DNA of 32,452 nt, from NCBI GenBank assembly GCA_964557125.1, contig CAZKYX010000014.1, positions 1 through 32,452 of the forward strand, read 5' to 3'. Each line of letters begins with the position of its first letter. Position 1 is the stretch's first letter. The notes under the pieces were generated by a model that did no database searches, had not been told where the DNA came from, and was given only the letters and a program-made list of their open reading frames with translations. Source of the stretch: CAZKYX01 sp964557125. Lineage in GTDB: Bacteria; Patescibacteriota; Microgenomatia; Levybacterales; GWA1-39-11. Positions 7,665-13,489 of this stretch are shown piece by piece. The position numbers and the translations under genes were made by a program.

Positions 7665-7685
7665 GGTGATGTAAGTCACCTTTTT
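7665..7685 (+). terminator. Intrinsic terminator of RNA 3
   Basis: GGTGA (7665-7669), a 6-nt loop, TCACC (7676-7680), then TTTTT (7681-7685). The stem is short, so strength is uncertain. Confidence 0.55.
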
Positions 7686-7687
7686 AA

Positions 7688-7693
7688 TATAAT
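7688..7693 (+). promoter_or_regulatory. Possible -10 element of RNA 4
   Basis: TATAAT directly after the RNA 3 terminator. No acceptable -35 is found at 16-18 nt, so this is weak evidence on its own. It is positioned to start RNA 4 at about 7700. Confidence 0.35.
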
Positions 7694-7699
7694 TTTTGT

Positions 7700-7946
7700 C
7701 GCTCCGGTCAGGATTGCAAAACGCTAACCCGTAAATAGCTGTTGGTCGCCTTGGTCTGATTTTTATCAGGCTGCGACATGTGTGCAGGGTCAGCTCCCTA
7801 GAAAGCGGTATACGCGGCGCAATCCTTCAGTCAGTTTCGACACGCGGTCGTTATATACGACAAGGCTTATAGAGCCTCGGGCCATTTGTGTCCCGCAACG
7901 CGTGCCGCTCGGGGGCGTCGTGCATTTTGCACGGCGCCCCTTTTTC
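7700..7946 (+). ncRNA. Candidate structured RNA 4 (about 247 nt)
   Basis: A long-range 8-bp helix pairs AGGATTGC (7710-7717) with GCAATCCT (7819-7826), enclosing GTCGC/GCGAC plus CTGAT-TTTT-ATCAG (7745-7777) and AGGG/CCCT (7786-7799). Downstream come GTCGT-TATAT-ACGAC (7847-7861), AGGCT-TATAG-AGCCT (7863-7877) and CGGG/CCCG (7878-7895), then a very strong terminator (7912-7945). The two adjacent 5-bp hairpins have nearly identical loops, TATAT and TATAG. GC is 40 of 60 bases at 7861-7920. No protein frame of substance covers it, and no known RNA family is recognised. Confidence 0.55.
7912..7945 (+). terminator. Very strong intrinsic terminator of RNA 4
   Basis: A 13-bp stem with one T-G wobble (GGGGCG, T, CGTGCA at 7912-7924; TGCACG, G, CGCCCC at 7928-7940), a TTT loop and a TTTTT tail. 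It insulates the exonuclease gene from upstream transcription. Confidence 0.88.
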
Positions 7947-7961
7947 GTGGCTAAAAACTGT

Positions 7962-7967
7962 TATAAT
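7962..7967 (+). promoter_or_regulatory. Leaderless -10 element of the exonuclease gene
   Basis: TATAAT ends seven bases before ATG 7975. The -35 region is T-rich but not consensus and overlaps the terminator's T-tract. Confidence 0.6.
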
Positions 7968-7974
7968 TCATTTT

Positions 7975-8916
7975 ATGGAAGAAGACCTCAAGAAAGATAT
8001 ATTCGTCCTTGTCGATGGAAGTGCAATTGTCCACAGAGCTTATCACGCCATGCCTTTCTTTAAGAAAAAAGACGGTACGCCAACTGGGGCAACGTATGGG
8101 TTTTTCTCAATGCTTTTAAAAGTAATTCAGCAGTTAGAACCAAAACACATTGCAATTGCCTTCGATAGACCAAAGCCCACCTTTCGCCAGCAGCTTTATG
8201 TTGGATACCAAGCCCAACGTCCAAAAATGGAAGGAGAGCTTTCCAGTCAGTTTAAGAAAATAATAGAAATACTCCAGAAAGCTCGTATTCCAACCTACGC
8301 AGTCGACGGTTATGAGGCTGATGATATTATTGGAACTATTGCACACCTTGCAAAAGAAAAAGGGGAAGTTGTGTATATCGTAACAGGTGACCGTGATATG
8401 CTTCAGTTGGTAAATACCAGGACAAAAGTACTCATGCCAATAAAGGGGATTTCAGAGGTTAGTATAATGGATGCGGATAAAGTGCGGGAAAAATACGGTA
8501 TTAATCCTCCTCAAATCATAGATCTGAAGGCTTTAATGGGGGATGCGTCTGATAATTACCCAGGCGTTAGTGGAATTGGACCCAAAACAGCTTCAAAGCT
8601 TATAAATGACTATGAGAATATAGAGGGAATTTATAAGAATTTGGATAATATTATGGTAGGAAATCCTAAGTTAGCCCAAAAGCTGATTGACGGACATGAT
8701 GCATGCATTCTTGCCCACAAATTGGCTACAATTTTGACTGACGTGCCTTTCGTTTTTCATATTCAAGAGTGTGAAATAGGCAATATTCAGCTGGAGGACT
8801 TTAAAGATTCCCTTGCAAAAGAGGAATTCCATACATTGCCAAGACGGGTAGATGAAATATTTGCTGGAAAAGGGAAATTTACTGGGGAGAATAAGGGGCA
8901 AATGAAGCTACTATGA
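7975..8916 (+). CDS. Stand-alone 5'-3' exonuclease (DNA polymerase I N-terminal type)
   Basis: A 313-residue FEN/PIN-type nuclease corresponding only to the 5'-3' exonuclease domain of DNA polymerase I; it should remove RNA primers and flaps. Metal-binding acidic residues appear in IFVLVDGSAIVHRAYHA, IAFDRPKPTFR, VDGYEADDIIGTIA and VYIVTGDRDMLQLV, followed by the helix-hairpin-helix ALMGDASDNYPGVSGIGPKTASKLI. No 3'-5' exonuclease or polymerase domain follows before the TGA stop. The start is ATG 7975: a TATAAT lies seven bases upstream, while a start at 7888 would add 29 residues from inside the RNA 4 terminator. A bipartite Pol I is common in reduced genomes. Confidence 0.93.
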   Translation: MEEDLKKDIFVLVDGSAIVHRAYHAMPFFKKKDGTPTGATYGFFSMLLKVIQQLEPKHIAIAFDRPKPTFRQQLYVGYQAQRPKMEGELSSQFKKIIEILQKARIPTYAVDGYEADDIIGTIAHLAKEKGEVVYIVTGDRDMLQLVNTRTKVLMPIKGISEVSIMDADKVREKYGINPPQIIDLKALMGDASDNYPGVSGIGPKTASKLINDYENIEGIYKNLDNIMVGNPKLAQKLIDGHDACILAHKLATILTDVPFVFHIQECEIGNIQLEDFKDSLAKEEFHTLPRRVDEIFAGKGKFTGENKGQMKLL

Positions 8917-8924
8917 GAACAAAT

Positions 8925-9045
8925 GGTTTGGTAATTGAATAGTAATATAGTTAGAATGACTGAATGGCTTTTAGATCCATGTGACCATAAAACTATTTTA
9001 ACGATTAGCAATCCATGTAGCCATCTAGCCAAGCAACTATTTAGA
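8925..9045. repeat. AT-rich imperfect inverted repeat (ATGGCTA family)
   Basis: The spacer before the HAD gene is made of degenerate units, GAATGACTGAATGGCTTTTAG on the left and TAGCCATCTAGCCAAGCAACT on the right, the latter resembling the reverse complement of the former (AATAGT at about 8937 and ACTATT at about 9036 mark the ends). It may be a repeat family distinct from those at 1085 and 15735. No protein or clear terminator is seen. Confidence 0.45.
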
Positions 9046-9052
9046 TATAACT

Positions 9053-9772
9053 ATGATACTTAAAGCTGTGATTTTTGATCAAGATGGAGTATTGGTTGAT
9101 ACTGAATACCTAAAGACTGATTCTGTTAATGCAACCATTCTGCATTTTGGTGGAACAAAAACATATACTTACGAGGAAAAACATCAATATGCGGGAATGA
9201 GGGCCAAAGACTTGTTTAAGATAATTAGTGAAGAAAACAACCTTTCAATAACGTTTGAAGAGTACAGAGAGTACCAACTGAAAGTATTTTTTGAACTATT
9301 GAAAAGCTCTCCGCCAGTACCAATTGATGGGGTAGTTCAGCTCATAAAAGCGCTTAAGGAAAATGGGATAAAAGTGGGTGTCGGAACAGGTTCTACGCGT
9401 GAGTCCTCTAATACTGCGCTTGAATATTGTGGGTTGTCTGAGTTTTTTGAAGCAGTAGTATGTGCAGATGATGTGGAAAATGGAAAACCCGCCCCTGACA
9501 CGTTTCTTTTAGTAGCTGAAAAGTTAGGAGTTGCGAGTGAGAACTGTGTTGTCGTTGGAGACTCTCACAATGATAGAATTGGGGCTAAAATTGCCGGAAT
9601 GAAGTTTGTATTCTACCGGCCGAAGCTGCAAGCGAGGCTGGGAAGGATTTACGAGGATGAGCGAGTAGATACTTACAATAACCACAAAGGGGAGTATCCA
9701 GACGAGCATACACCTGATATTGTTATTGAATCATTTTTAGATTTGAGAATTGAACAGTTACAATCTTTATAG
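9053..9772 (+). CDS. HAD-superfamily phosphatase (beta-phosphoglucomutase-like)
   Basis: A 239-residue HAD hydrolase. The nucleophile motif is FDQDGVLVDTE near residue 8; the second residue is Gln where most members have Met, Leu or Ser, but both catalytic Asp are kept. A helical cap follows (about 15-90), then motif II VGVGTGSTRE, motif III Lys in ENGKPAPDTF, and motif IV VVVGDSHNDRIGAKIAGM. It may dephosphorylate a sugar phosphate, phosphoglycolate or nucleotide; the substrate cannot be read from sequence. The C-terminal 40 residues, after FYRPKLQ, look like a lineage-specific extension. The HExxH gene follows after 11 bases. Confidence 0.9.
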   Translation: MILKAVIFDQDGVLVDTEYLKTDSVNATILHFGGTKTYTYEEKHQYAGMRAKDLFKIISEENNLSITFEEYREYQLKVFFELLKSSPPVPIDGVVQLIKALKENGIKVGVGTGSTRESSNTALEYCGLSEFFEAVVCADDVENGKPAPDTFLLVAEKLGVASENCVVVGDSHNDRIGAKIAGMKFVFYRPKLQARLGRIYEDERVDTYNNHKGEYPDEHTPDIVIESFLDLRIEQLQSL

Positions 9773-9783
9773 AATCAATTTCT

Positions 9784-10557
9784 ATGGAAAGCGGAGAAGG
9801 AATACCAAACCTTGAGGTAAAAAAAGATGCAAAACCTCATGAACTAATCACACATCATCTAGGGCTTGAGTTTAAAAGTCCCCCCAAGGGAATTCCCATG
9901 CACTTTGTTAATAGATTACGCTATTGGAAGGAGGGAAAACTTTTAAAAGCAAGCAATTCTAGCGGGCAATACAACCATTCCAAGAACGAATATTATTTTA
10001 GGCCTAAAAAGAATTCTGAATCTAATTTTAGAACCACCCTGCATGAGTCAATGCACGCTTTGTATGATCAAACGAACCCAACAATCGGAAATGTTTGCAA
10101 TACGGCGCAAGCCCTAGCAGGAGAAGTTAGCATGAGTATGCTTTTTGCTATGTACGATAAAAACTTAATAGATGATAGTGTTTTCAAGTTTGGTACTGAT
10201 TTAAAAACTATTGTTCAGAATATGAACAAAACATATGGTGTTGTGAGTGAAGGGATTGCAGAATGGGGAACATTCGAAGTGCTGGGACTTATGAAGGGAT
10301 TAAGGGGTGACGACTTAATGGCACAGCACCTTGGTATCATTAGTTCATCTGAACAGGTGAGGTCATCTAGTCCAACCGTAGGGAAATACATTGACGGCCA
10401 TAGTTTTGTTTCAAATGCGATGTTTGCCTTACAAACGCTTGGTGTGTCTCGCGGGGAGGCATTGTTGCGTCTTATGCTCAATCCTCCAAAATATAGTCAA
10501 GACTTGGAAAAAGGTGGAGTTGAGTACGCAGCACAAGAATTAATGGTATATTCTTAA
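9784..10557 (+). CDS. Unknown protein with an HExxH metallopeptidase-like motif
   Basis: A 257-residue protein I cannot assign. It contains HESMH at 87-91 within RTTLHESMHALYDQ, and a later EGIAEWG (E156/E160) that could supply the third zinc ligand, as in gluzincins. The spacing of about 65 residues is plausible. There is no signal peptide or membrane segment, so it would act in the cytoplasm. Its neighbours are a HAD phosphatase (11 bp upstream) and a GT4 glycosyltransferase (11 bp downstream), suggesting an operon. A peptidase or a catalytically dead zinc protein are both possible. Confidence 0.7.
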   Translation: MESGEGIPNLEVKKDAKPHELITHHLGLEFKSPPKGIPMHFVNRLRYWKEGKLLKASNSSGQYNHSKNEYYFRPKKNSESNFRTTLHESMHALYDQTNPTIGNVCNTAQALAGEVSMSMLFAMYDKNLIDDSVFKFGTDLKTIVQNMNKTYGVVSEGIAEWGTFEVLGLMKGLRGDDLMAQHLGIISSSEQVRSSSPTVGKYIDGHSFVSNAMFALQTLGVSRGEALLRLMLNPPKYSQDLEKGGVEYAAQELMVYS

Positions 10558-10568
10558 CATCACTTAAT

Positions 10569-11690
10569 ATGAAAATTGCAATAGTACACGACTACATAAA
10601 AGAATACGGTGGGGCAGAGCGGGTTTTGGAAGAACTTATCAAGCTTTTTCCTAAGGCTGATATTTATACGTCTTTATATGCACCTGAATTTTTGGGTCCT
10701 CATAGGGAAAGGTTTGAGAATTATGATATTAAGACTACATGGTTTCAGGCGATTCCTTTCAAGCACAAGCTTATTTCTCCCTTAAGACTACTGTCTCCGA
10801 GGGTATTTAAGACTTTGGATTTATCTGCCTATGATGTTATTCTTGTTTCTCAAACTGGTGCTTATTTCCCAAATTTAGTTAAGAAAGGTAAGGCAAAACT
10901 TATAACCTATACCCATACGCCTCCCAGATATCTTTATGGGTACGCAACTGCACGCGAGTGGCGTAAGAATAAGCTTTTTTACGGTGCTGCGCTTCTAGCT
11001 AACCACTTCTTAAGAATGACGGATTTTGAGGCGTCAAAGAACGTTGACCAATTCATTGCAAACTCTGAAGAAGTAAAGAGACGAATTGAAAAATTCTATA
11101 GAAGAGATGCGGTAGTGGTTTACCCTCCTGTGTCTATTCCAAATGTAATTGCTATGAACCAATCAACAAAACCTGAAACCTATTTTCTGGCTGGGGGTAG
11201 ACTTGCAAGGGCAAAAGGAATGGATGTAATTGTGAAGGCTTTTAATAAAAATGGCAAAAAGCTGAAGATATTTGGAAAAGGGTTTGCTGGATTTGAGGAA
11301 GAACTAAAGCAACTGGCAAAGAAGAACATTGAGTTTGTAGGGGAAGTAAGTGATGATGAAAAATTTGAATTGATGAACAAGGCAAAAGCTTTTCTATTTG
11401 CCTCATACGATGAGGATTTTGGCATAACACCTGTTGAGGCGATGGGGGTTGGTACACCAGTATTAGCTTTTCGTTCAGGAGGAGTAAAAGAAACGGTAGA
11501 TGAGGGTACGACGGGCCTGTTTTATGATGAAAATACACCTGAGTGTCTTAATGAATGTCTTACTAAACTTGAAAAGATCCTGAAACAAGTTCAGGATGAC
11601 AAGCTAAGGGAAGACTGCATCGCTCAAGCCGAAAAATTTTCAGAGAAGGAATTTGATAGAAAAATAAAGAAAATTGTCGAGAACGTTTAA
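10569..11690 (+). CDS. Glycosyltransferase family 4 (GT-B)
   Basis: A 373-residue GT-B glycosyltransferase that should transfer a sugar from a nucleotide-sugar to a cell-surface glycan. The N-terminal acceptor domain begins MKIAIVHDYIKEYGGAERVLEEL with the glycine-rich GGAE loop. The C-terminal donor domain has YFLAGGRLARAKGMDVIVKAF, then FASYDEDFGITPVEAMGVGTPVLAFRSGG with the E-x7-E pair. Near the end, KILKQVQDDKL is encoded by a palindromic repeat (11577-11597), probably an in-frame insertion. The stop overlaps the stop of the convergent 55-aa gene by a few bases. Confidence 0.93.
   Translation: MKIAIVHDYIKEYGGAERVLEELIKLFPKADIYTSLYAPEFLGPHRERFENYDIKTTWFQAIPFKHKLISPLRLLSPRVFKTLDLSAYDVILVSQTGAYFPNLVKKGKAKLITYTHTPPRYLYGYATAREWRKNKLFYGAALLANHFLRMTDFEASKNVDQFIANSEEVKRRIEKFYRRDAVVVYPPVSIPNVIAMNQSTKPETYFLAGGRLARAKGMDVIVKAFNKNGKKLKIFGKGFAGFEEELKQLAKKNIEFVGEVSDDEKFELMNKAKAFLFASYDEDFGITPVEAMGVGTPVLAFRSGGVKETVDEGTTGLFYDENTPECLNECLTKLEKILKQVQDDKLREDCIAQAEKFSEKEFDRKIKKIVENV
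11577..11597. repeat. Palindromic repeat inside the GT4 coding region
   Basis: ATCCTGAA-ACAAG-TTCAGGAT is a perfect 8-bp inverted repeat, followed by GACA. From memory, sequences of the type ATCCTGAA...TTCAGGATGACA occur as dispersed REP-like repeats in many bacteria. Here it is translated in frame as part of KILKQVQDDK. Confidence 0.65.
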
Positions 11691-11854
11691 AATTCTTCGT
11701 GGAGGCGTAGGAGATTTAGTACTTTGTAAAATTCCTCATAAGCTTTTTCCTTAGCTTTTTCGTTGTTACTATCAAACTCCCAATCTGTAGGTGGATGGTC
11801 CATTTGAATTCCAGCTGCTTTACCAGAAGATGCATCTGCTTCGCCTTCACTCAT
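11687..11854 (-). CDS. Small acidic hypothetical protein (55 aa)
   Basis: A 55-residue protein on the minus strand, beginning MSEGEADASSGKAAGIQMDH and ending in an amphipathic, leucine-rich helix (KAYEEFYKVLNLLRLHEEF). Evidence that it is real: TATAAT (11861-11866, minus) lies six bases before the ATG, TTGTAT (11883-11888) lies 16 nt further upstream, and the frame ends exactly at the convergent GT4 stop. No known family is recognised. It diverges from mutM, so the two share a short bidirectional promoter region. Confidence 0.7.
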   Translation of the reverse strand: MSEGEADASSGKAAGIQMDHPPTDWEFDSNNEKAKEKAYEEFYKVLNLLRLHEEF

Positions 11855-11860
11855 AAGGAA

Positions 11861-11888
11861 ATTATAGTAAAGATACGTTAAAATACAA
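11861..11888 (-). promoter_or_regulatory. Leaderless promoter of the 55-aa gene
   Basis: On the minus strand, TTGTAT, 16 nt, TATAAT, then six bases to the ATG at 11854. Confidence 0.65.
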
Positions 11889-11977
11889 CCATGCCGGAAT
11901 TACCACCCTCCTTCGCTAAAGCTACGGAAGGGCAGGGAGGTTTATTTTTCACAAAACATTATGCCAGAGTCACCTGA
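11879..11977 (+). pseudogene. Ancestral mutM start displaced by a repeat (relic 28-codon frame)
   Basis: A -10-like TAAAAT (11879-11884) lies six bases before ATG 11891, which begins MPELPP, the classical start of MutM (MPELPEVETV). After 14 bases the sequence runs into a palindromic repeat, and the frame ends at TGA 11975-11977 after 28 codons, overlapping the present mutM start at 11961 by 17 bases. It looks as if an insertion separated the old leaderless start from the gene, leaving a short upstream frame that may couple to or interfere with mutM translation. Confidence 0.6.
11905..11940. repeat. REP-like palindromic element at the mutM start
   Basis: CCCTCC...GGGAGG form outer arms around CTTCGCTAAAGCTACGGAAG, giving an imperfect hairpin. 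I recall CCTTCGCTAAAGCT-type repeats in Patescibacteria intergenic regions. A partly similar tract (CCACTTCGCCAAGGCTTCG) occurs at about 22581-22599. Confidence 0.6.
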
Positions 11978-12827
11978 GGTTGAAACAGTAAAGCTAGGAC
12001 TACAGAAATATGCGAAAGGGAAGAAAATAACTGATGTTAATGTTATTGATTCCAGTCTTTTGACAGGGGAAGTCAAGAATATAATAGGTGGGACAATTAA
12101 GGACATAAAACGCTATGCAAAGGGCATTGTTATAGAACTTGATAATGGGTTCTGCCTAGCATTTCATATTAAATTAACAGGGCAGCTTATTTTTAGAAAC
12201 GAAGCAAATAAGGATCTTGAAGTACTAAAACCAACCCCTTCAACTGTTCCTAATAAATTCACACGAGTAGATATTATTCTTAACAAAAACGAGCATTTGT
12301 ACTTTCAAGAGGTTAGGGGTTTTGCATGGATGAAAATTCAACCACTTTCAGACATTAAAGCGTTGCCTTTTTTTAAGACACTTGGTCCAGAGCCTTTTCC
12401 TTCTCCCGGTTCTGATACGCCACTTCTTACAGAAGAAATGTTCTCAACAATCGTTAAGAAATCCAACCTTCCGATAAAAGCTTTACTTATGGAGCAGACA
12501 AAAATTGGGGGGATTGGGAATATCTATGCAAATGATTCCTGTTTTGAGGCAAAGATAGACCCACGGCGCAAGGCAAAAGAGCTAAATGACAAAGAAATCA
12601 AAACTCTTTTTGCATCAATTTTAAAAGTTTTGGAAAAAGGGATGAAGTATAGAGGCTCCTCAGAGCTTAATTTTGTTGACGTCTTGGGGCAAAAGGGTGA
12701 GTATCAAAATCATTTCTTAATCTATGGACGAAAAAACAAACCATGTGTTAGAGAAGATGGTGGCGTGGTACAAAAGATATATTTGGTAGGTCGTGGTACT
12801 TTTTATTGCGAAACGTGTCAAAAGTAA
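11961..12827 (+). CDS. mutM: Formamidopyrimidine-DNA glycosylase
   Basis: Fpg/MutM removes 8-oxoguanine and formamidopyrimidines. The 288-residue protein begins MPESPEVETV, giving the catalytic Pro and Glu after Met removal. HIKLTGQL (69-76) and GGIGNIYAND (183-192) match the family; the latter usually ends in Glu and here in Asp. The C-terminal zinc finger is degenerate: C262 is present, E265 occupies the second Cys position, and C283 and C286 remain, so only three Cys are left. The ATG at 11961 is needed to keep PEVET in frame; an older start seems to lie at 11891, separated by a repeat. Confidence 0.92.
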   Translation: MPESPEVETVKLGLQKYAKGKKITDVNVIDSSLLTGEVKNIIGGTIKDIKRYAKGIVIELDNGFCLAFHIKLTGQLIFRNEANKDLEVLKPTPSTVPNKFTRVDIILNKNEHLYFQEVRGFAWMKIQPLSDIKALPFFKTLGPEPFPSPGSDTPLLTEEMFSTIVKKSNLPIKALLMEQTKIGGIGNIYANDSCFEAKIDPRRKAKELNDKEIKTLFASILKVLEKGMKYRGSSELNFVDVLGQKGEYQNHFLIYGRKNKPCVREDGGVVQKIYLVGRGTFYCETCQK

Positions 12828-12836
12828 GAACCTCAG

Positions 12837-13454
12837 TTATTCGTTATATATTGCTTTCTCAAATGGTTTTTCAAGCATTGGATCAAAACTGATGCCAAAG
12901 CTGGGTTTTAGTTTTAACCATGCTTGTTCAAATCCCGTGCTTGGTTTGTACCACCGTTCAGCTTGAATTGCATCAAACCTATCAGCGGCCATGACGATTT
13001 GAGTCGAAAGAGCTAATTTATTCTCAAACCACTTGTTTTCATCATGATGTTTTTGAACTATTTCAACAATTTTTTTTGGGTAGTTCATATTTGAAAGAAG
13101 CGAGGCACCCACTTGAGCGTGTTTTTGATTTTTTACATAGTCAATTTCTTTTTCGGAAAGTCGATTTTCTACAAGCAATACATCAGCTGCTTTTCCAATA
13201 TCGTGGAAAAAACCAGATAGCGTTACATCAACCTTATCTCTGGCGTTAAAATGCAGTCTCTCTGCAACTCTTGCGGATAACAGTCCAACTCTCAGGCAAT
13301 GTTGAGCCGTTTCTGCATGTAATTCTTCAAATCTTTTCATTGCTGACTCGATTGTACCCCCAAGTTTTAGTGAGCTTTTGTCTATAGTTAGGTTTTTCTC
13401 AATACAGCTCATAATGGCGTCCACCTCAGTTTGTGGAGCATGTTGTTCTTTCAT
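12837..13454 (-). CDS. HD-domain phosphohydrolase (HDIG type)
   Basis: A 205-residue HD-domain protein. It has a first His at H52 (HAETAQHCLRVG), then the HD pair in FFHDIGKA at 84-85, then KHAQVGASLLS and QKHHDENKW, consistent with a two-metal HD hydrolase for nucleotide or dinucleotide substrates. The start is ATG 13454, because TATAAT lies six bases upstream and TTGAAC 17 nt beyond; a longer frame from 13514 would run through that promoter. Its -35 overlaps the stop of the upstream membrane-protein gene. It is convergent with mutM, with a nine-base gap. Substrate unknown. Confidence 0.85.
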   Translation of the reverse strand: MKEQHAPQTEVDAIMSCIEKNLTIDKSSLKLGGTIESAMKRFEELHAETAQHCLRVGLLSARVAERLHFNARDKVDVTLSGFFHDIGKAADVLLVENRLSEKEIDYVKNQKHAQVGASLLSNMNYPKKIVEIVQKHHDENKWFENKLALSTQIVMAADRFDAIQAERWYKPSTGFEQAWLKLKPSFGISFDPMLEKPFEKAIYNE

Positions 13455-13460
13455 GGGGAC

Positions 13461-13489
13461 ATTATATGGTGGACGGCTGTAAAGTTCAA
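13461..13489 (-). promoter_or_regulatory. Leaderless promoter of the HD-domain gene
   Basis: On the minus strand, TTGAAC (13484-13489), 17 nt, TATAAT (13461-13466), six bases, ATG 13454. One of the clearest leaderless arrangements in the window. Confidence 0.75.

Larger units (their letters stand above)
7131..7685 (+). ncRNA. Candidate structured RNA 3 (about 550 nt, promoter uncertain)
   Basis: A GC-rich stretch (44 of 60 bases at 7261-7320) with many stems: GGGAG/CTCCC (7165-7179), GGCTCG-AAAC-CGAGCC (7273-7288), GGGG/CCCC (7463-7475) inside ATAGC/GCTAT (7450-7486), and AGCGGC-GTT-GCCGCT (7641-7655). It ends at a terminator at 7665-7685. No promoter stands out; read-through from RNA 2 or a weak TTGCAC/TAAAAG pair (7107-7135) are options. 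A 26-codon frame (ATG 7221 to TAA 7301) with AGGAGG 8 nt upstream lies inside, but the rest has no coding signal on either strand. One RNA, several RNAs or imported DNA are all possible. Confidence 0.4.

Noticed and set aside
7362..7679. 105-codon minus-strand frame across RNA 3
   Set aside because: No ribosome-binding site or promoter in the right place, unusual composition and no recognisable family; it runs antisense through several hairpins.
7888..7974. N-terminal extension of the exonuclease
   Set aside because: The extra 29 codons come from the terminator and promoter; the leaderless TATAAT points to ATG 7975 and the PIN-domain start matches there.
6118..7974. tmRNA, RNase P RNA or SRP RNA in the island
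   Set aside because: I looked for the tmRNA ends and tag frame, the RNase P GAGGAAAGTCC and ACAGAA cores, and the SRP GGTCCGGAAGGAAGC loop on both strands and found only chance partial matches (TTCGACCGGGG at 7456, AGTCCGACCGAAGC at 7410).
7782..8063. Plus-strand frame across RNA 4 into the exonuclease
   Set aside because: It overlaps the exonuclease start in another frame and runs through the strong terminator at 7912-7945.
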